The notes below the pieces were generated by a model, which saw only the letters and a program-made list of their open reading frames with translations, was not told the origin of the DNA and did no database searches. Shown here piece by piece: positions 46,226 through 58,821 of a stretch of 64,000 nucleotides of DNA; position 1 is the stretch's first letter, and each line of letters starts with the position of its first letter. The stretch lies in assembly GCA_026418295.1 (NCBI GenBank), contig JAOABP010000001.1, positions 62,001 through 126,000 on the forward strand, given 5' to 3'. A program made the position numbers and the translations under genes. Source of the DNA: Caldifarciminota bacterium. GTDB taxonomy: Bacteria; Hydrothermota; Tepidihabitantia; Tepidihabitantales; Tepidihabitantaceae.

Positions 46226-47098
46226 ATGTCCGGTAAACCGCTTACTTTTCAGGAACTGATCCTCAAACTTCAGCAATACTGGGCAGACCGGGGTTGTGCG
46301 GTCCTTTCCCCCTACAACTCCGAGGTCGGTGCCGGTACCTTCAATCCCGCAACCTTTCTCCGGGTCCTGGACTCCAGACCCTGGAATGTGGTCTACTGCG
46401 AGCCTTCAAAAAGGCCCCGGGATGGCAGATATGCCCAGAATCCGCTCCGGGTCCAGCAGTTCTGGCAGCTGCAGGTGATCCTCAAGCCCGCGCCCGCCGA
46501 TGTCCAGGACCGGTATCTGCAGAGCCTGGCGGCGATCGGCATCGACCTGAAGAAGAATGACATCCGGTTCACCGAGGATGACTGGGAGTCGCCGACGCTC
46601 GGTGCCTGGGGTCTGGGCTGGCAGGTGGAGCTGAATGGAATTGAGATCACCCAGTTCACCTATTTCCAGCAGTGCGGTTCAATTGACCTGAAGGTGATTC
46701 CGGTGGAGCTGACCTACGGGCTGGAGCGGATTGCGATGTTCATCCAGAATGTCAGCTCGATCTTTGATGTCCGCTGGAATGACAGTCTGACCTGGGGTGA
46801 TGTCTACCGGCAGAATGAGGAGGAGTTCTCCTGCTACAACTTTGAGCAGGCGGATGTGGAGCTGCACCGGTATCTGTTTGACCGGTACGAGCAGGAGGCA
46901 CAGCGGCTCCTGAAACTGGGGCTGGTCTATCCCGGCTATGACTGTGTGATCAAGTGCTCCCACTTCTTCAATATGCTGGAGGCCCGGGGTGCGATCAGCG
47001 TCACCGAGCGCCAGAACTACATCGCCCGGGTCCGGCGAATTGCCCGCCAGGCAGCGCTTGCCTATCTTGCCAAGGTTGAGCCCGAGCCGGGAAAATAA
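46226..47098 (+). CDS. glyQ: Glycyl-tRNA synthetase alpha subunit
   Basis: [43 protein letters not shown]...[24 protein letters not shown]. Confidence 0.96.
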   Translation: MSGKPLTFQELILKLQQYWADRGCAVLSPYNSEVGAGTFNPATFLRVLDSRPWNVVYCEPSKRPRDGRYAQNPLRVQQFWQLQVILKPAPADVQDRYLQSLAAIGIDLKKNDIRFTEDDWESPTLGAWGLGWQVELNGIEITQFTYFQQCGSIDLKVIPVELTYGLERIAMFIQNVSSIFDVRWNDSLTWGDVYRQNEEEFSCYNFEQADVELHRYLFDRYEQEAQRLLKLGLVYPGYDCVIKCSHFFNMLEARGAISVTERQNYIARVRRIARQAALAYLAKVEPEPGK

Positions 47099-47161
47099 GA
47101 ACCCGTCCGTTTAACCGTTTTTTTAATTTCTCCCCGCGGTAAATTTTACATAAAAAAATGG

Positions 47162-47227
47162 TGTCGGGAGCAGGGAAACAAGGGGGTATTTTGGTGGGTT
47201 GGGAAGGAGGGATACCTGCTCCCGACA
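47162..47227. terminator. Bidirectional hairpin between convergent glyQ and clpB
   Basis: TGTCGGGAGCAGG (47162-47174)/CCTGCTCCCGACA (47215-47227) perfect stem. Confidence 0.65.
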
Positions 47228-47244
47228 AAACTCCAGATTGTAAA

Positions 47245-49797
<2,553 letters not shown>

Positions 49798-49943
49798 TTA
49801 TTTAGACTGCCTCGTTATCCTCTCCGGTGCAGCGTTTTTCCGGCAGAAAACCCGTTCAGCGCCGGCTTTACCGGTGATGCGGGGGTAAAGGCGTGGTTTT
49901 GCTTTTACAAATGAAGTAAGCTGATATTTTTAGATGGGCAAGA

Positions 49944-52706
49944 TTAAGAAATTATACGTTGTACAAGATCAGAAAATTCCGGTATTTTACCTTCATACTC
50001 CCTTTTAAACTCTTCAAATTCACTCTGATAGATCTTTATAAATTTCCAATCGCATCCGGTCAGAGTGCTGATTCTTTCACACCAGGTTTTTATCGCTTTG
50101 TCCTTCTGTTCGGCATCCTCATACTCTCGGCCCCGTGTTTCAATGATCCAGTGAACTTCTTTTCCATTGCCGGTTTGAACGGCTACAAAGTCAGGAAAGT
50201 AGAGTCTGATTGCTCCCCGGGAACTCAGATAGTCAACAGAAAACAGGTTCGCAAGTGCGGCAAAGCGGCTGATGTCGGGGCAGCGGTCAAGAAATTTTGC
50301 AAACTCCTCTTCATAGTTGTTGTAGACAGCGACGAAGTTGAATACAGTTTTTTTGCATCGGACATGTTTTCTCCTCCAGGTGAAATCAGGGAATTCAGAG
50401 AGTCTTATCTTGGTTATACCAGTGGCAGCCTTTCGGGTTTCAACTGAGATCATCCCCAGCTCTTTTGCCAGAGTGTCGACGATTGCCTCCTGAACGGAAA
50501 TATCATTCAGGTTTTTTCTTAATCTGACATCTTCGATATCCCTGATTTTGGTTTCGAAGCATCTTTCAAGTATGTATCGTTCTATTATCGGATAAAGGAC
50601 ATTAAAGTCGCAGGCAATCCTTGCCCTTTTGCGGACCTCTTTTGTAATGTAGGCCACGAGCTCCCTGCCGGCAGGGTAGATCTCTGGTACAATAACTGCT
50701 TTATGGACCTCAGTCATGGTAAAGGGGAACTCCATCTTTAACAGGATCTTTTTTGTTTCATCAAGCTTGTCCGAATTATAAACCGGGGGAATTTTCTGGG
50801 GATCCAGTTCTTCGAGCTTTTTGTAGTTTCTTACCAGACTCGGTTCAGTCTGGGGAATTGCTATGTCGTACTCCAGCCTTGATCTCTCGTGCGAAATAAT
50901 TATCGGCAGTGGCGGCGGGATCTTTACTGTGTTGATCCCGACCCCTTCCTTCTCCAGTTCCCGGACGAACGCCTCAAAAGCCTGAGTGCCGATTACCTCA
51001 AGTGTCTGAGTGTGAGCAGGACTGACACCCCGCATCAGCCTCAAGCCCCGGCCGATTGCCTGTTCGGGCAGAATCTCCGCCTTGGAGGTGAACGGTCTCA
51101 GCCCCAGGACGATGGTGACATTCTGGACATCCCATCCTTCCCGCAGCATCAGGTTGCTGACGATTATCTTCACCTCATTATCCGGTTCGTCAACCTGGCG
51201 CACCAGCTGCCTCAAAACCGGCAGATCTTTTTCTGAAATCTTGATCTCGGTTTCTGCCGCTGCCCCCTCCCGGGATTTAACATGGATGACAATCACCTCC
51301 TTATCGGGAGAGCGGAATCCCAGGTCCTTTCTTTTTCTTATCGCCATGGCAATTTGATCGGCATAATCGTTTCTTTCCGCCATGATAAAGAGCACGGGTT
51401 TTTTGCCGACAGCCGAGTAAGTTTTATAATGTTCACGCCATCGTTCCAGCGCCGCACTGATCCAGTCCCCGTATTTCTGAATGACATTGTCCCTGGTTAT
51501 GTCTTCCGGGTCCTTCCGGTCTACCCGGTGAACAATCAGAGGTACCTTGACGATCCGGTCTTCAACCGCCTGAGCAAGTGGATAGTCAACGATTATCCAG
51601 GGGTAATAGGTTCCGGTCTGGGTTTTCGGTGTGGCGGAGAAATCAAGCCAGAGGTTTACTCCGCCTGGGAGCGAATTGTGGATACTCATCAGGGTCTGAT
51701 GCCATTTCAGCTCCTCATCGTGAACATGATGGGCCTCATCGTTAATTACCATCAGGCTGCTGAGTTTCTTTATTCTATCGGTCAGGGTTTCGGAGGACTT
51801 TGTCAGATCCTTCTGGGGAGCTTCTCCGAGAATTTCCTCAAGGATGTTTTCCGGAGAAAAGTCAGCACTTCTTGACTCATACAACTGCTGGATGTTGTTT
51901 ACGATCAGATTGCCGGACGGGTTCAGAGGTGAGTCATCCTCCCGCAGTGTAACCCTGATTTGCCAGTTCGGCCGCCAGGCAGGAGGGATCAGCGGCAGGT
52001 TATAAAATATTCTGCTGTCGACAAAATCCTTGGCCAGCCTTTCATAGACAATAACATTGGGCGCAATAATCAGGAAATTATCGGGATACCTTTTGTCCTT
52101 TTCCCTCAGCCGGTTGAAATAGGACCAGACGATGATCAGAGCCATCGCATAAGTCTTGCCCGTGCCGGTTGCCATCTTGAAGGCGTATCTCAATAATCCC
52201 TTTTCCGGCAGATCCTGCTCGCCCTGCTGCTGCAGTTCCGGAAAGTAGCGGATGATTTTTCTCCTGCCCTGCAGGTCTTCGGCAAATTCAACCGCATTCT
52301 GAAACAGGTCCTTTCTGAAATTTTCGGCGTAATTTCTGATTACCGGTTCAAGGTCGTCAAACTTTCTTACTTCAAAAAGGTAGATCAGGGTTTCCACCGC
52401 CTCCCGCTGGCAGAACCAGTAGCGGAACAGTTCGCCATTGATCATGTGGTCGTTGAAAAACCAGAAATAGAGCAGTTCCCGGGTGGTTTCGGTTATGCCC
52501 GGATAGTCCTCGTCGCGCCATCGGTCAACTTCGGACCTTAACTTATTAACCAGCAGCATCCTGCTGGGTCTGCGGCCTTCCACCACCTTGTAGGAGTTTT
52601 CTCCGTCGTTGACAAGATGGGAGGCAGGTTTGCTGGACGGATCCCGGTCTTCGATATAAGGCAGGGTTTTATCATACTGAATCCAGGTTCTCGGCGGCTG
52701 TGCCAT
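49944..52706 (-). CDS. Type III restriction endonuclease, Res subunit
   Basis: Motifs MATGTGKTYAMALIIVWSYF, VINDEAHH, FSATPKTQTG, and C-terminal YFPDFVAVQ...WIIETRGRE nuclease region. Confidence 0.92.
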   Translation of the reverse strand: MAQPPRTWIQYDKTLPYIEDRDPSSKPASHLVNDGENSYKVVEGRRPSRMLLVNKLRSEVDRWRDEDYPGITETTRELLYFWFFNDHMINGELFRYWFCQREAVETLIYLFEVRKFDDLEPVIRNYAENFRKDLFQNAVEFAEDLQGRRKIIRYFPELQQQGEQDLPEKGLLRYAFKMATGTGKTYAMALIIVWSYFNRLREKDKRYPDNFLIIAPNVIVYERLAKDFVDSRIFYNLPLIPPAWRPNWQIRVTLREDDSPLNPSGNLIVNNIQQLYESRSADFSPENILEEILGEAPQKDLTKSSETLTDRIKKLSSLMVINDEAHHVHDEELKWHQTLMSIHNSLPGGVNLWLDFSATPKTQTGTYYPWIIVDYPLAQAVEDRIVKVPLIVHRVDRKDPEDITRDNVIQKYGDWISAALERWREHYKTYSAVGKKPVLFIMAERNDYADQIAMAIRKRKDLGFRSPDKEVIVIHVKSREGAAAETEIKISEKDLPVLRQLVRQVDEPDNEVKIIVSNLMLREGWDVQNVTIVLGLRPFTSKAEILPEQAIGRGLRLMRGVSPAHTQTLEVIGTQAFEAFVRELEKEGVGINTVKIPPPLPIIISHERSRLEYDIAIPQTEPSLVRNYKKLEELDPQKIPPVYNSDKLDETKKILLKMEFPFTMTEVHKAVIVPEIYPAGRELVAYITKEVRKRARIACDFNVLYPIIERYILERCFETKIRDIEDVRLRKNLNDISVQEAIVDTLAKELGMISVETRKAATGITKIRLSEFPDFTWRRKHVRCKKTVFNFVAVYNNYEEEFAKFLDRCPDISRFAALANLFSVDYLSSRGAIRLYFPDFVAVQTGNGKEVHWIIETRGREYEDAEQKDKAIKTWCERISTLTGCDWKFIKIYQSEFEEFKREYEGKIPEFSDLVQRIIS

Positions 52707-54764
52707 TTATTTTACCTCCACTTCATAGATCTGCGAGGTGTCAATGCCAAAGATGTCAATGACCTTCACATAGATCCGGTAGCGGCCCGCCTTTTCGTAG
52801 GAGTGGGTTGCCTTCAGGTTCAGGCTCCGGTCCTTTCTGGTCCGGTAGGATGTCCAGCCGTTATGAAAGGTGTCGTTTTTGAAATCAAAGTCCACCGCCC
52901 AGTAGTCAATCCAGTCGCTCCATTTCCTGATTTTGTCTCTGACCTCCTCCGGAATCAGATCGGTATGGGGAATTACGAAGTCTTTCAGTTCAACCGTCAC
53001 CTGCTTTCCGGTAATTTTTATGTCAGCCTTGAAATGGGCGAGTTCAAAGAACTGGATATCACCACGGCGAACCGCCTCCGTGTCCAGAACATCCATGGGA
53101 ATGATTCTGAGCTTCAGTTTTACCCCTTCTTTCCGGGCAATCTCCTGAATGGCATCGTTCAGGCCCATTTCCCATTCCCAGCCGAGGATGTGGAGTTCGC
53201 GCTGCCCCTGGGACTTGCATTCTCTGATTGCGTCAATGCACTCCTGAATTGTGACCGGGGAGTCAACCGCACCGACATAAATCAGGGCGTTGGATTTCCT
53301 GCCATGGAGGTGGGTAAAGCCGGAAATCGGCTCGGCACCGTAAAGCTTCAGGATGAAGGTCAGGTATTCATAGAGCGCCTGCTTCTCGTCCTTGCCGGAA
53401 AAGGTTTTTACCTGCCAGAGCTGGCGTTCATACTTACCCAGGTTCAGGATTTCAAAAGGCCTTGCCTTTTTGCCATACTTCTTGCCCTCATTTTCCAGAT
53501 CCCTGGAGTTTTCAATTTCCAGAAGGCGTTTTCTGGTAATGTGAATGGCATAGCGGGACAGGTCGCAGCCGATCCAGCGCCTGCCCAGTTTTTCCGCAAC
53601 CGCCAGTGTTGTACCTGAACCGCAGAAGAAGTCGGCAACGAGGTCTCCGGGGTTCGAGGAGGCAAGAATGATGCGTGTTAATAATTCTTCTGATTTCTGA
53701 GTTCTAAAGTTCTCAGTGTAGTCGTACCCTTTGATGTCTAACCAGTTGTTATCGCATATGGCTTCTGCTTGAGGCGGTATCCAATAGACTGGTTTTGCGT
53801 CCCCAAACCGCCAAACGAACTCTAAATTTTTACCAGTGCGTATCCAGTATTCTTCCAAACTTTCGGCCGTTTTCTTGCTTTCTTTTAGATATCTTTTGTA
53901 ATTTTCTACAGCTTTATAAGCTCGTTCCTTTGACCATTTCCATTGTCCCTTAGTTATATTAACACCAAGTAATTCATATCTCATTGTAGGGCGGTCGGCG
54001 TTGTTCCACATACTCTGCCACCTTCCAACCTTCTGATATTCCGCAGATTTTCTCAATGGCGGATTGAATATTGCATTTGGATTTTTGGAATACCAGAGAA
54101 GATAGTCATTGAATATATTCATTCTTTTAAAGTCTACAAATTGATACTGTAAATTTTTTGTCTGCCCCCTCCTTGTAATTATCTCATTCCTGAAATTCTC
54201 ATACCCGAAAATCTCATCCATCATCACCTTCACATAATGGCCCACATGCCAGTCCAGATGGACATAGATCGAGCCGTTTTCCGCCAGAAGTTCCCGCATC
54301 AGAACCAGCCGTTCATACATCATCTGAAGATATGAGTCCAGCCCCTTTCCCCAGGTGTCGCGGTATGCCTTTTCTTCAATAACGGAGTGTTCCTTTGCGA
54401 CCTCCTCCGCCTCTTCGCCAATCTGGATTTTGAACTTGAAGTCGGCGCCGGTGGCAAACGGCGGGTCAATGTAGATAAGATTTATTTTCCCGGCAAATTT
54501 CTCCAGCAGTGAGGACATCACCAGCTTGTTATCGCCCCAGATGAGTTTGTTGCGCCAGCCCTGTTCAAATGTATCCCCCTCTTCACCTTTCCAGTAGTCA
54601 AAGAGAGTTCCCAGCGGTTTTTCCCGGCCGGTTCTCGGCTTATTTATTACCTCCACCATCTGGAAGGGGTAGGGACCGGGTCTTTCAACCGGCCGGCGGT
54701 TGCCGTCTTCGTCGTATTTGCCGAGCCAGACAAGTTCTGTTCTGTTGATTTCTATTCTGGCCAT
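52707..54764 (-). CDS. Type III / beta-class site-specific DNA methyltransferase, Mod subunit
   Basis: NLIYIDPPFATGADFKFKI (DPPF) before DLVADFFCGSGTTLAVAEKLGRRWIGCDLSRYAI. Confidence 0.93.
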   Translation of the reverse strand: MARIEINRTELVWLGKYDEDGNRRPVERPGPYPFQMVEVINKPRTGREKPLGTLFDYWKGEEGDTFEQGWRNKLIWGDNKLVMSSLLEKFAGKINLIYIDPPFATGADFKFKIQIGEEAEEVAKEHSVIEEKAYRDTWGKGLDSYLQMMYERLVLMRELLAENGSIYVHLDWHVGHYVKVMMDEIFGYENFRNEIITRRGQTKNLQYQFVDFKRMNIFNDYLLWYSKNPNAIFNPPLRKSAEYQKVGRWQSMWNNADRPTMRYELLGVNITKGQWKWSKERAYKAVENYKRYLKESKKTAESLEEYWIRTGKNLEFVWRFGDAKPVYWIPPQAEAICDNNWLDIKGYDYTENFRTQKSEELLTRIILASSNPGDLVADFFCGSGTTLAVAEKLGRRWIGCDLSRYAIHITRKRLLEIENSRDLENEGKKYGKKARPFEILNLGKYERQLWQVKTFSGKDEKQALYEYLTFILKLYGAEPISGFTHLHGRKSNALIYVGAVDSPVTIQECIDAIRECKSQGQRELHILGWEWEMGLNDAIQEIARKEGVKLKLRIIPMDVLDTEAVRRGDIQFFELAHFKADIKITGKQVTVELKDFVIPHTDLIPEEVRDKIRKWSDWIDYWAVDFDFKNDTFHNGWTSYRTRKDRSLNLKATHSYEKAGRYRIYVKVIDIFGIDTSQIYEVEVK

Positions 54765-54765
54765 T

Positions 54766-57600
54766 TTAGCGCTCCTCCCATTCCCGGGGTTTAAATCTTA
54801 TGATGCCGTTCTGTGAGCAGTAGAACCGGAAGTCGCACTCCTTGCAGACCTTTTCCGGGTCCGGCTGCTGCTCAACCTGAAAGTGTTTGGCCCTTATTCT
54901 CTGCACTACCTGGTCAAAATGCCTGCCCGCCTCCTCAACATCCGCTTCGCAGTATCTTAACTCCTGGAGGGCATCAACTCTTTCCGGCTCACCGGTCCAG
55001 TAAATATACATCTTCTCTACCTCCCGGTTGTATCTTTCGCGGATGATGTGGGCGTAGAGACAGAGCTGGCGCCGGTATCGGTCAATGATGGGGTGGCCGG
55101 GTGCCGGCCTGGTCTGGGTCTTGAAGTCGAGAAGTTCCAGTTTACCCTCCTCACCCAGGAGGAGATCGATCTTGCCGGTGATTATGTAGTCCTCCTTCTC
55201 TACCGACACCTCCACTTCGGTTTCCCTGATTCGGGAAAGCAGATCGCGGTTCTGGTTATAGTAGTTTTGCACCTGCCTCAATGCGAACTCCTTTCCGGCT
55301 CGGCTGATCGGACGCAGCCCGGTAAGCAGCAGCGCCTGATAGTTGTCCTCCAGCCAGTTTTCAATCTGGTCACGGAAGATTTTTTTCTGTCCCTCCAGAA
55401 CCGCCCGGTGAATGTCCTCAATGGTGTGGTGCACCAGTGCACCGAAGAGAACCTGGCCCGCCCGGGAGGGTTGAAACTGATAGTCATGATAGAAAAGATA
55501 CTGCAGGGGGCAGGTTTCGTAGATATTGACACCGGTGAGGGAATAGCTCTTTTTCGGGATGAACTGCGGTCGGGAGGAAAAGCGCTGGGCCGCCAGGGTT
55601 TCGCTTTCAATGCGGGGATACTGATCAAGCCCCTCCCAGATCGGGGCAAACCATTCCTTCGGGTGTTCAGGGGTTGACAGGACCAGTATTTTCTGCGCCC
55701 GGGAAAAGGCGACATAGTAATGTCGCAACCGGTCAAATTGGGTCATCTGGTCTTCAGTTTCGTAGGTTCCCCTCCGGGAAAATGGCAGCAGGTCACGGTC
55801 AACGTGTTTCTGAACGATGAATCGCTTGTGCAGCGAATTAACGATCACAACTGGAAATTCCAGTCCCTTGGCCTGGTGAATAGTCATAATCTGGACATGG
55901 CCTTTCGGGATTGGATTGTCCGGATCTTCATACTCGTCAATGCCGGAATCCAGAAGGAAATTAAAGAAGCTGCGGAAGAGGTGTGATTTTATGTGCTCCT
56001 TGTTCTTGGCCGTAACCAGGGAAATGTTGTAATAGTCCTGGAAAATTGAAATCAGTCTTGAGAAAATGGCAAGATTATAGGCGGAGTTTTCATCCTTCAG
56101 ATATGATGAAAACGGTTCATGGGCAAGCAGTCCGTAAAGATAGTCCAGGACCGTCAGGTCAAGTGAGCCGGTCTGCAGATTTTCAATCTCGCGCCGCTTT
56201 TTTTTGAGATAATGTTTCAGGGAATGGTGCCGAGCAGCTGCATTGGCGAGAACTTTCAATGAATTTTCCAGGTGTTCCCGGTGCGGGTAGTCGTTTTTAA
56301 ATTCTTTCATAAAGCCGAAAATTATTGCATAGGCGGCAAGCAGCAGTTTGATCTCCTCATTTTCAAAAAATCGCTTGGCACGCGGGGCAAAATAGGGAAT
56401 GTTGTTTTTCCTTAACGCTTCAATGTAGTGGCTACTGTTCTCAGCCCGGATGCTCTTCATCAGCAGGGCGACATCGGCCCAGTCCTGAATTATGTTGTTA
56501 TCCTTCAGGAATTTCAACAGCTTAACCACTCGTGCTGCCTCATCCTTTTCATCTTTTCCCCAGATGCAGAATACCGCCGGGTAATCCGGAAATTTTCCCT
56601 CTGGATCGGGCTGAACCTGTTTGGGATACCGGAAGCCGTTCCATTCTGTTGAGGTTATGAATTTATTATAGCGCTGGATGATATCCGGGTGGCTCCGGTA
56701 GTTTATGGTCAATTTGATCTGTCTGCAGTGCGGGAAATGGCTGGGAAACTCAAGGATATTGCGCACGGTTGCTCCCCGGAAGCGGTAAAGGGCCTGGTCT
56801 TCATCACCGACAACGCAGATGTTATTTTCCGGTCGGGCAAGTTTTAAGAGGATCTGTTCCTGAATGTAGTTTGTGTCCTGGTATTCATCAACCATGATAT
56901 ATTTTATGTTCTTTTTGATCCGGGGATAAATTTCCCGATTTTTCAGCAGATCAAGGAAAATCTTCTGCAGGTGGGAAAAATCCACCCGGTTTTTCTCCCG
57001 GAGTTTCTCCTGGTACTTACGGTAGGATTTGGCGAGGAGGCGCAGGAATCCATCCTCGGCTTCAGCTAAACGGTCAACATCAATCAGTTCCTCGGTGATT
57101 TTGTTGAAGTATCTGCAGATGATGCTGATTGATTCCCACTTTCCCCGCCATCTGCCCCAGAACAACCCGTTGCGGTTCGGTGCCAATGCGTCAAAGTGCT
57201 CGTAGATAAAAAATTGCTGGGTCAATTCGTCAAGAATTGAGTATCCCCTTCTAAGCGGAGTGTGTGTCAAAAATTTGACAATGAAATCGTTGCACAGGCT
57301 GTGAATTGTGCCCACCCGTAACTGGTGAAGGTTGTCTTTATAATTCAGCTTTTGCGCCAGCTGACTTACCCGGTCTCTTAATTCAAATGCCGCCTTTTCC
57401 GTGAAGGTGGTAAGGACGATTTCTTCCGGCTGTGCCCTGCCGGAAAGCAGGAGGTAGAGCGTTCTTGCGACCATGGTCAGGGTCTTGCCGGTTCCCGGGC
57501 CGGCGATGATCAGCACCGGACCTTCCGTGGCCTTAACAGCTGCCAGCTGATCGTGGTTCAGAGTCGGGATCACCGATTTTATCCGCTCAATGGCGTTCAC
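54766..57600 (-). CDS. UvrD/RecB-like helicase fused to PD-(D/E)XK nuclease
   Basis: AGPGTGKTLTM, VDEYQDTNYIQEQILL, GDEDQALYRFRGA, TIHQAKGLEFPVVIV; C-terminal TGKIDLLLGEEGKLELLDFKT with CKECDFRFYC. Confidence 0.92.
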   Translation of the reverse strand: MNAIERIKSVIPTLNHDQLAAVKATEGPVLIIAGPGTGKTLTMVARTLYLLLSGRAQPEEIVLTTFTEKAAFELRDRVSQLAQKLNYKDNLHQLRVGTIHSLCNDFIVKFLTHTPLRRGYSILDELTQQFFIYEHFDALAPNRNGLFWGRWRGKWESISIICRYFNKITEELIDVDRLAEAEDGFLRLLAKSYRKYQEKLREKNRVDFSHLQKIFLDLLKNREIYPRIKKNIKYIMVDEYQDTNYIQEQILLKLARPENNICVVGDEDQALYRFRGATVRNILEFPSHFPHCRQIKLTINYRSHPDIIQRYNKFITSTEWNGFRYPKQVQPDPEGKFPDYPAVFCIWGKDEKDEAARVVKLLKFLKDNNIIQDWADVALLMKSIRAENSSHYIEALRKNNIPYFAPRAKRFFENEEIKLLLAAYAIIFGFMKEFKNDYPHREHLENSLKVLANAAARHHSLKHYLKKKRREIENLQTGSLDLTVLDYLYGLLAHEPFSSYLKDENSAYNLAIFSRLISIFQDYYNISLVTAKNKEHIKSHLFRSFFNFLLDSGIDEYEDPDNPIPKGHVQIMTIHQAKGLEFPVVIVNSLHKRFIVQKHVDRDLLPFSRRGTYETEDQMTQFDRLRHYYVAFSRAQKILVLSTPEHPKEWFAPIWEGLDQYPRIESETLAAQRFSSRPQFIPKKSYSLTGVNIYETCPLQYLFYHDYQFQPSRAGQVLFGALVHHTIEDIHRAVLEGQKKIFRDQIENWLEDNYQALLLTGLRPISRAGKEFALRQVQNYYNQNRDLLSRIRETEVEVSVEKEDYIITGKIDLLLGEEGKLELLDFKTQTRPAPGHPIIDRYRRQLCLYAHIIRERYNREVEKMYIYWTGEPERVDALQELRYCEADVEEAGRHFDQVVQRIRAKHFQVEQQPDPEKVCKECDFRFYCSQNGIIRFKPREWEER

Positions 57601-58310
57601 AGCAGCCTCTCCTTTCTGAAGCTGAAATAACCGGCCGGGGATACAATAATATGGTCAAAGAGCACCATACCCACAGCCTGGGTGGCGATATCCAGTACCC
57701 GCGTCAGGTTCTTATCGTACTCTGAGGGTTCCGGACTGCCGTTAGGATGGTTGTGGGCAACAATAATCCCGTAGGCCTTGTGTCTGATTCCTTCTTCGAT
57801 TATCTTCCGGGGATAGACAACGGTCTTGTCAATCGTCCCGGAAAAGTGAAACTCCTGAGCCGGAAAACTTTCATCCTTCATAATCCTGGCGTTACTGTCC
57901 AGATAGATTACATGAAACTCCTCTTCTTTTTTGTCCCCAATCCTTGCCATCCAGTATGTCACAATTTCGTCAATGTTTTCATTCACCGGCACCGCTTCGG
58001 CCCTCTGTTTGTGATAGATGGCGTTGATCTCCCTGATCAGTTTCAGAAGTGTGGTGAATTTCTGTTTTATGTAGGGCACCGAAGTCAGGGAATCTTCATC
58101 TGCTTCAAATATTCCCCTGATTGAGCCAAATCTGTCCAGCAGTTCCTTGGCAACCGGCTTGACATCTCTCCGGGGCAGGACATAAGTCAGGAGAAGTTCG
58201 ACAATCTCATATTCCTGCAGGCTGTGCGGCCCGATCCGGTTAAACCGGTTCCTTAACCGCTGGCGGTGCCCGTGGCGGTGATCTTTTTCTGATTTATTTT
58301 CAGGTTTCAC
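57597..58310 (-). CDS. RadC-like JAB/MPN-domain protein
   Basis: N-terminal HhH-like region; YGIIVAHNHPNGSPEPSEYDKNLT JAMM motif. Confidence 0.9.
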   Translation of the reverse strand: MKPENKSEKDHRHGHRQRLRNRFNRIGPHSLQEYEIVELLLTYVLPRRDVKPVAKELLDRFGSIRGIFEADEDSLTSVPYIKQKFTTLLKLIREINAIYHKQRAEAVPVNENIDEIVTYWMARIGDKKEEEFHVIYLDSNARIMKDESFPAQEFHFSGTIDKTVVYPRKIIEEGIRHKAYGIIVAHNHPNGSPEPSEYDKNLTRVLDIATQAVGMVLFDHIIVSPAGYFSFRKERLL

Positions 58311-58367
58311 ATTTTAACATCTTAATTCTTCTGCTACCTGCGGCTCATAGTCAACATTTTGTCTTTT

Positions 58368-58396
58368 ATTTAATAAGAGTTGCAAGCTCAAGTCAA
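58368..58396 (-). promoter_or_regulatory. Promoter of the RadC-helicase-Mod-Res operon
   Basis: Minus strand TTGACT-N17-TTAAAT, 58 nt upstream of radC-like ATG. Confidence 0.6.
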
Positions 58397-58821
58397 TTTT
58401 TTCACTGGGTATGACTAGTGGGCTGTGTTATAAAAATGTCAGAGCCCTTTCGGACGCCTGATTTCACCGCCGGATTGGCGTGGAGGTGTAACTTTATTTT
58501 TTACAATGTGATGGCGATTTGGCACCGGAGAAGGTCTGCTCCGGGGGCAGTTCCCCCTACCCTCCTGGCAGGGGCGGGTGGTTTGGAGTTAAGCGGTGGG
58601 GATTTTGTGGGTTGTGGTGGCTTGTGCGGTTCTGGTGGTGGCGGTTGCTGGTTTGAGATGTCAGTTTGTGGCTGGATTGGGGGGATGGCGGGTTTTGGGT
58701 CCGGAGGGTGGATGGTTGTGGGAGATGGTGGCAGGGGTTGACAGGGGCGTTGTGCCGGCTATTTTTTGCGGTATGAGTTTTCCGGGCAGAGCTGTTGCCG
58801 GAAAAGGAAAGGAGGTTATCA

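Noticed and set aside
46226-47098. glyQ without adjacent glyS
   Set aside because: glyS may be elsewhere in the genome; the window alone cannot show it is missing.
51282-53618. Plus-strand ORFs opposite Res and Mod (197, 333 aa)
   Set aside because: Shadow ORFs of well-supported R-M genes.
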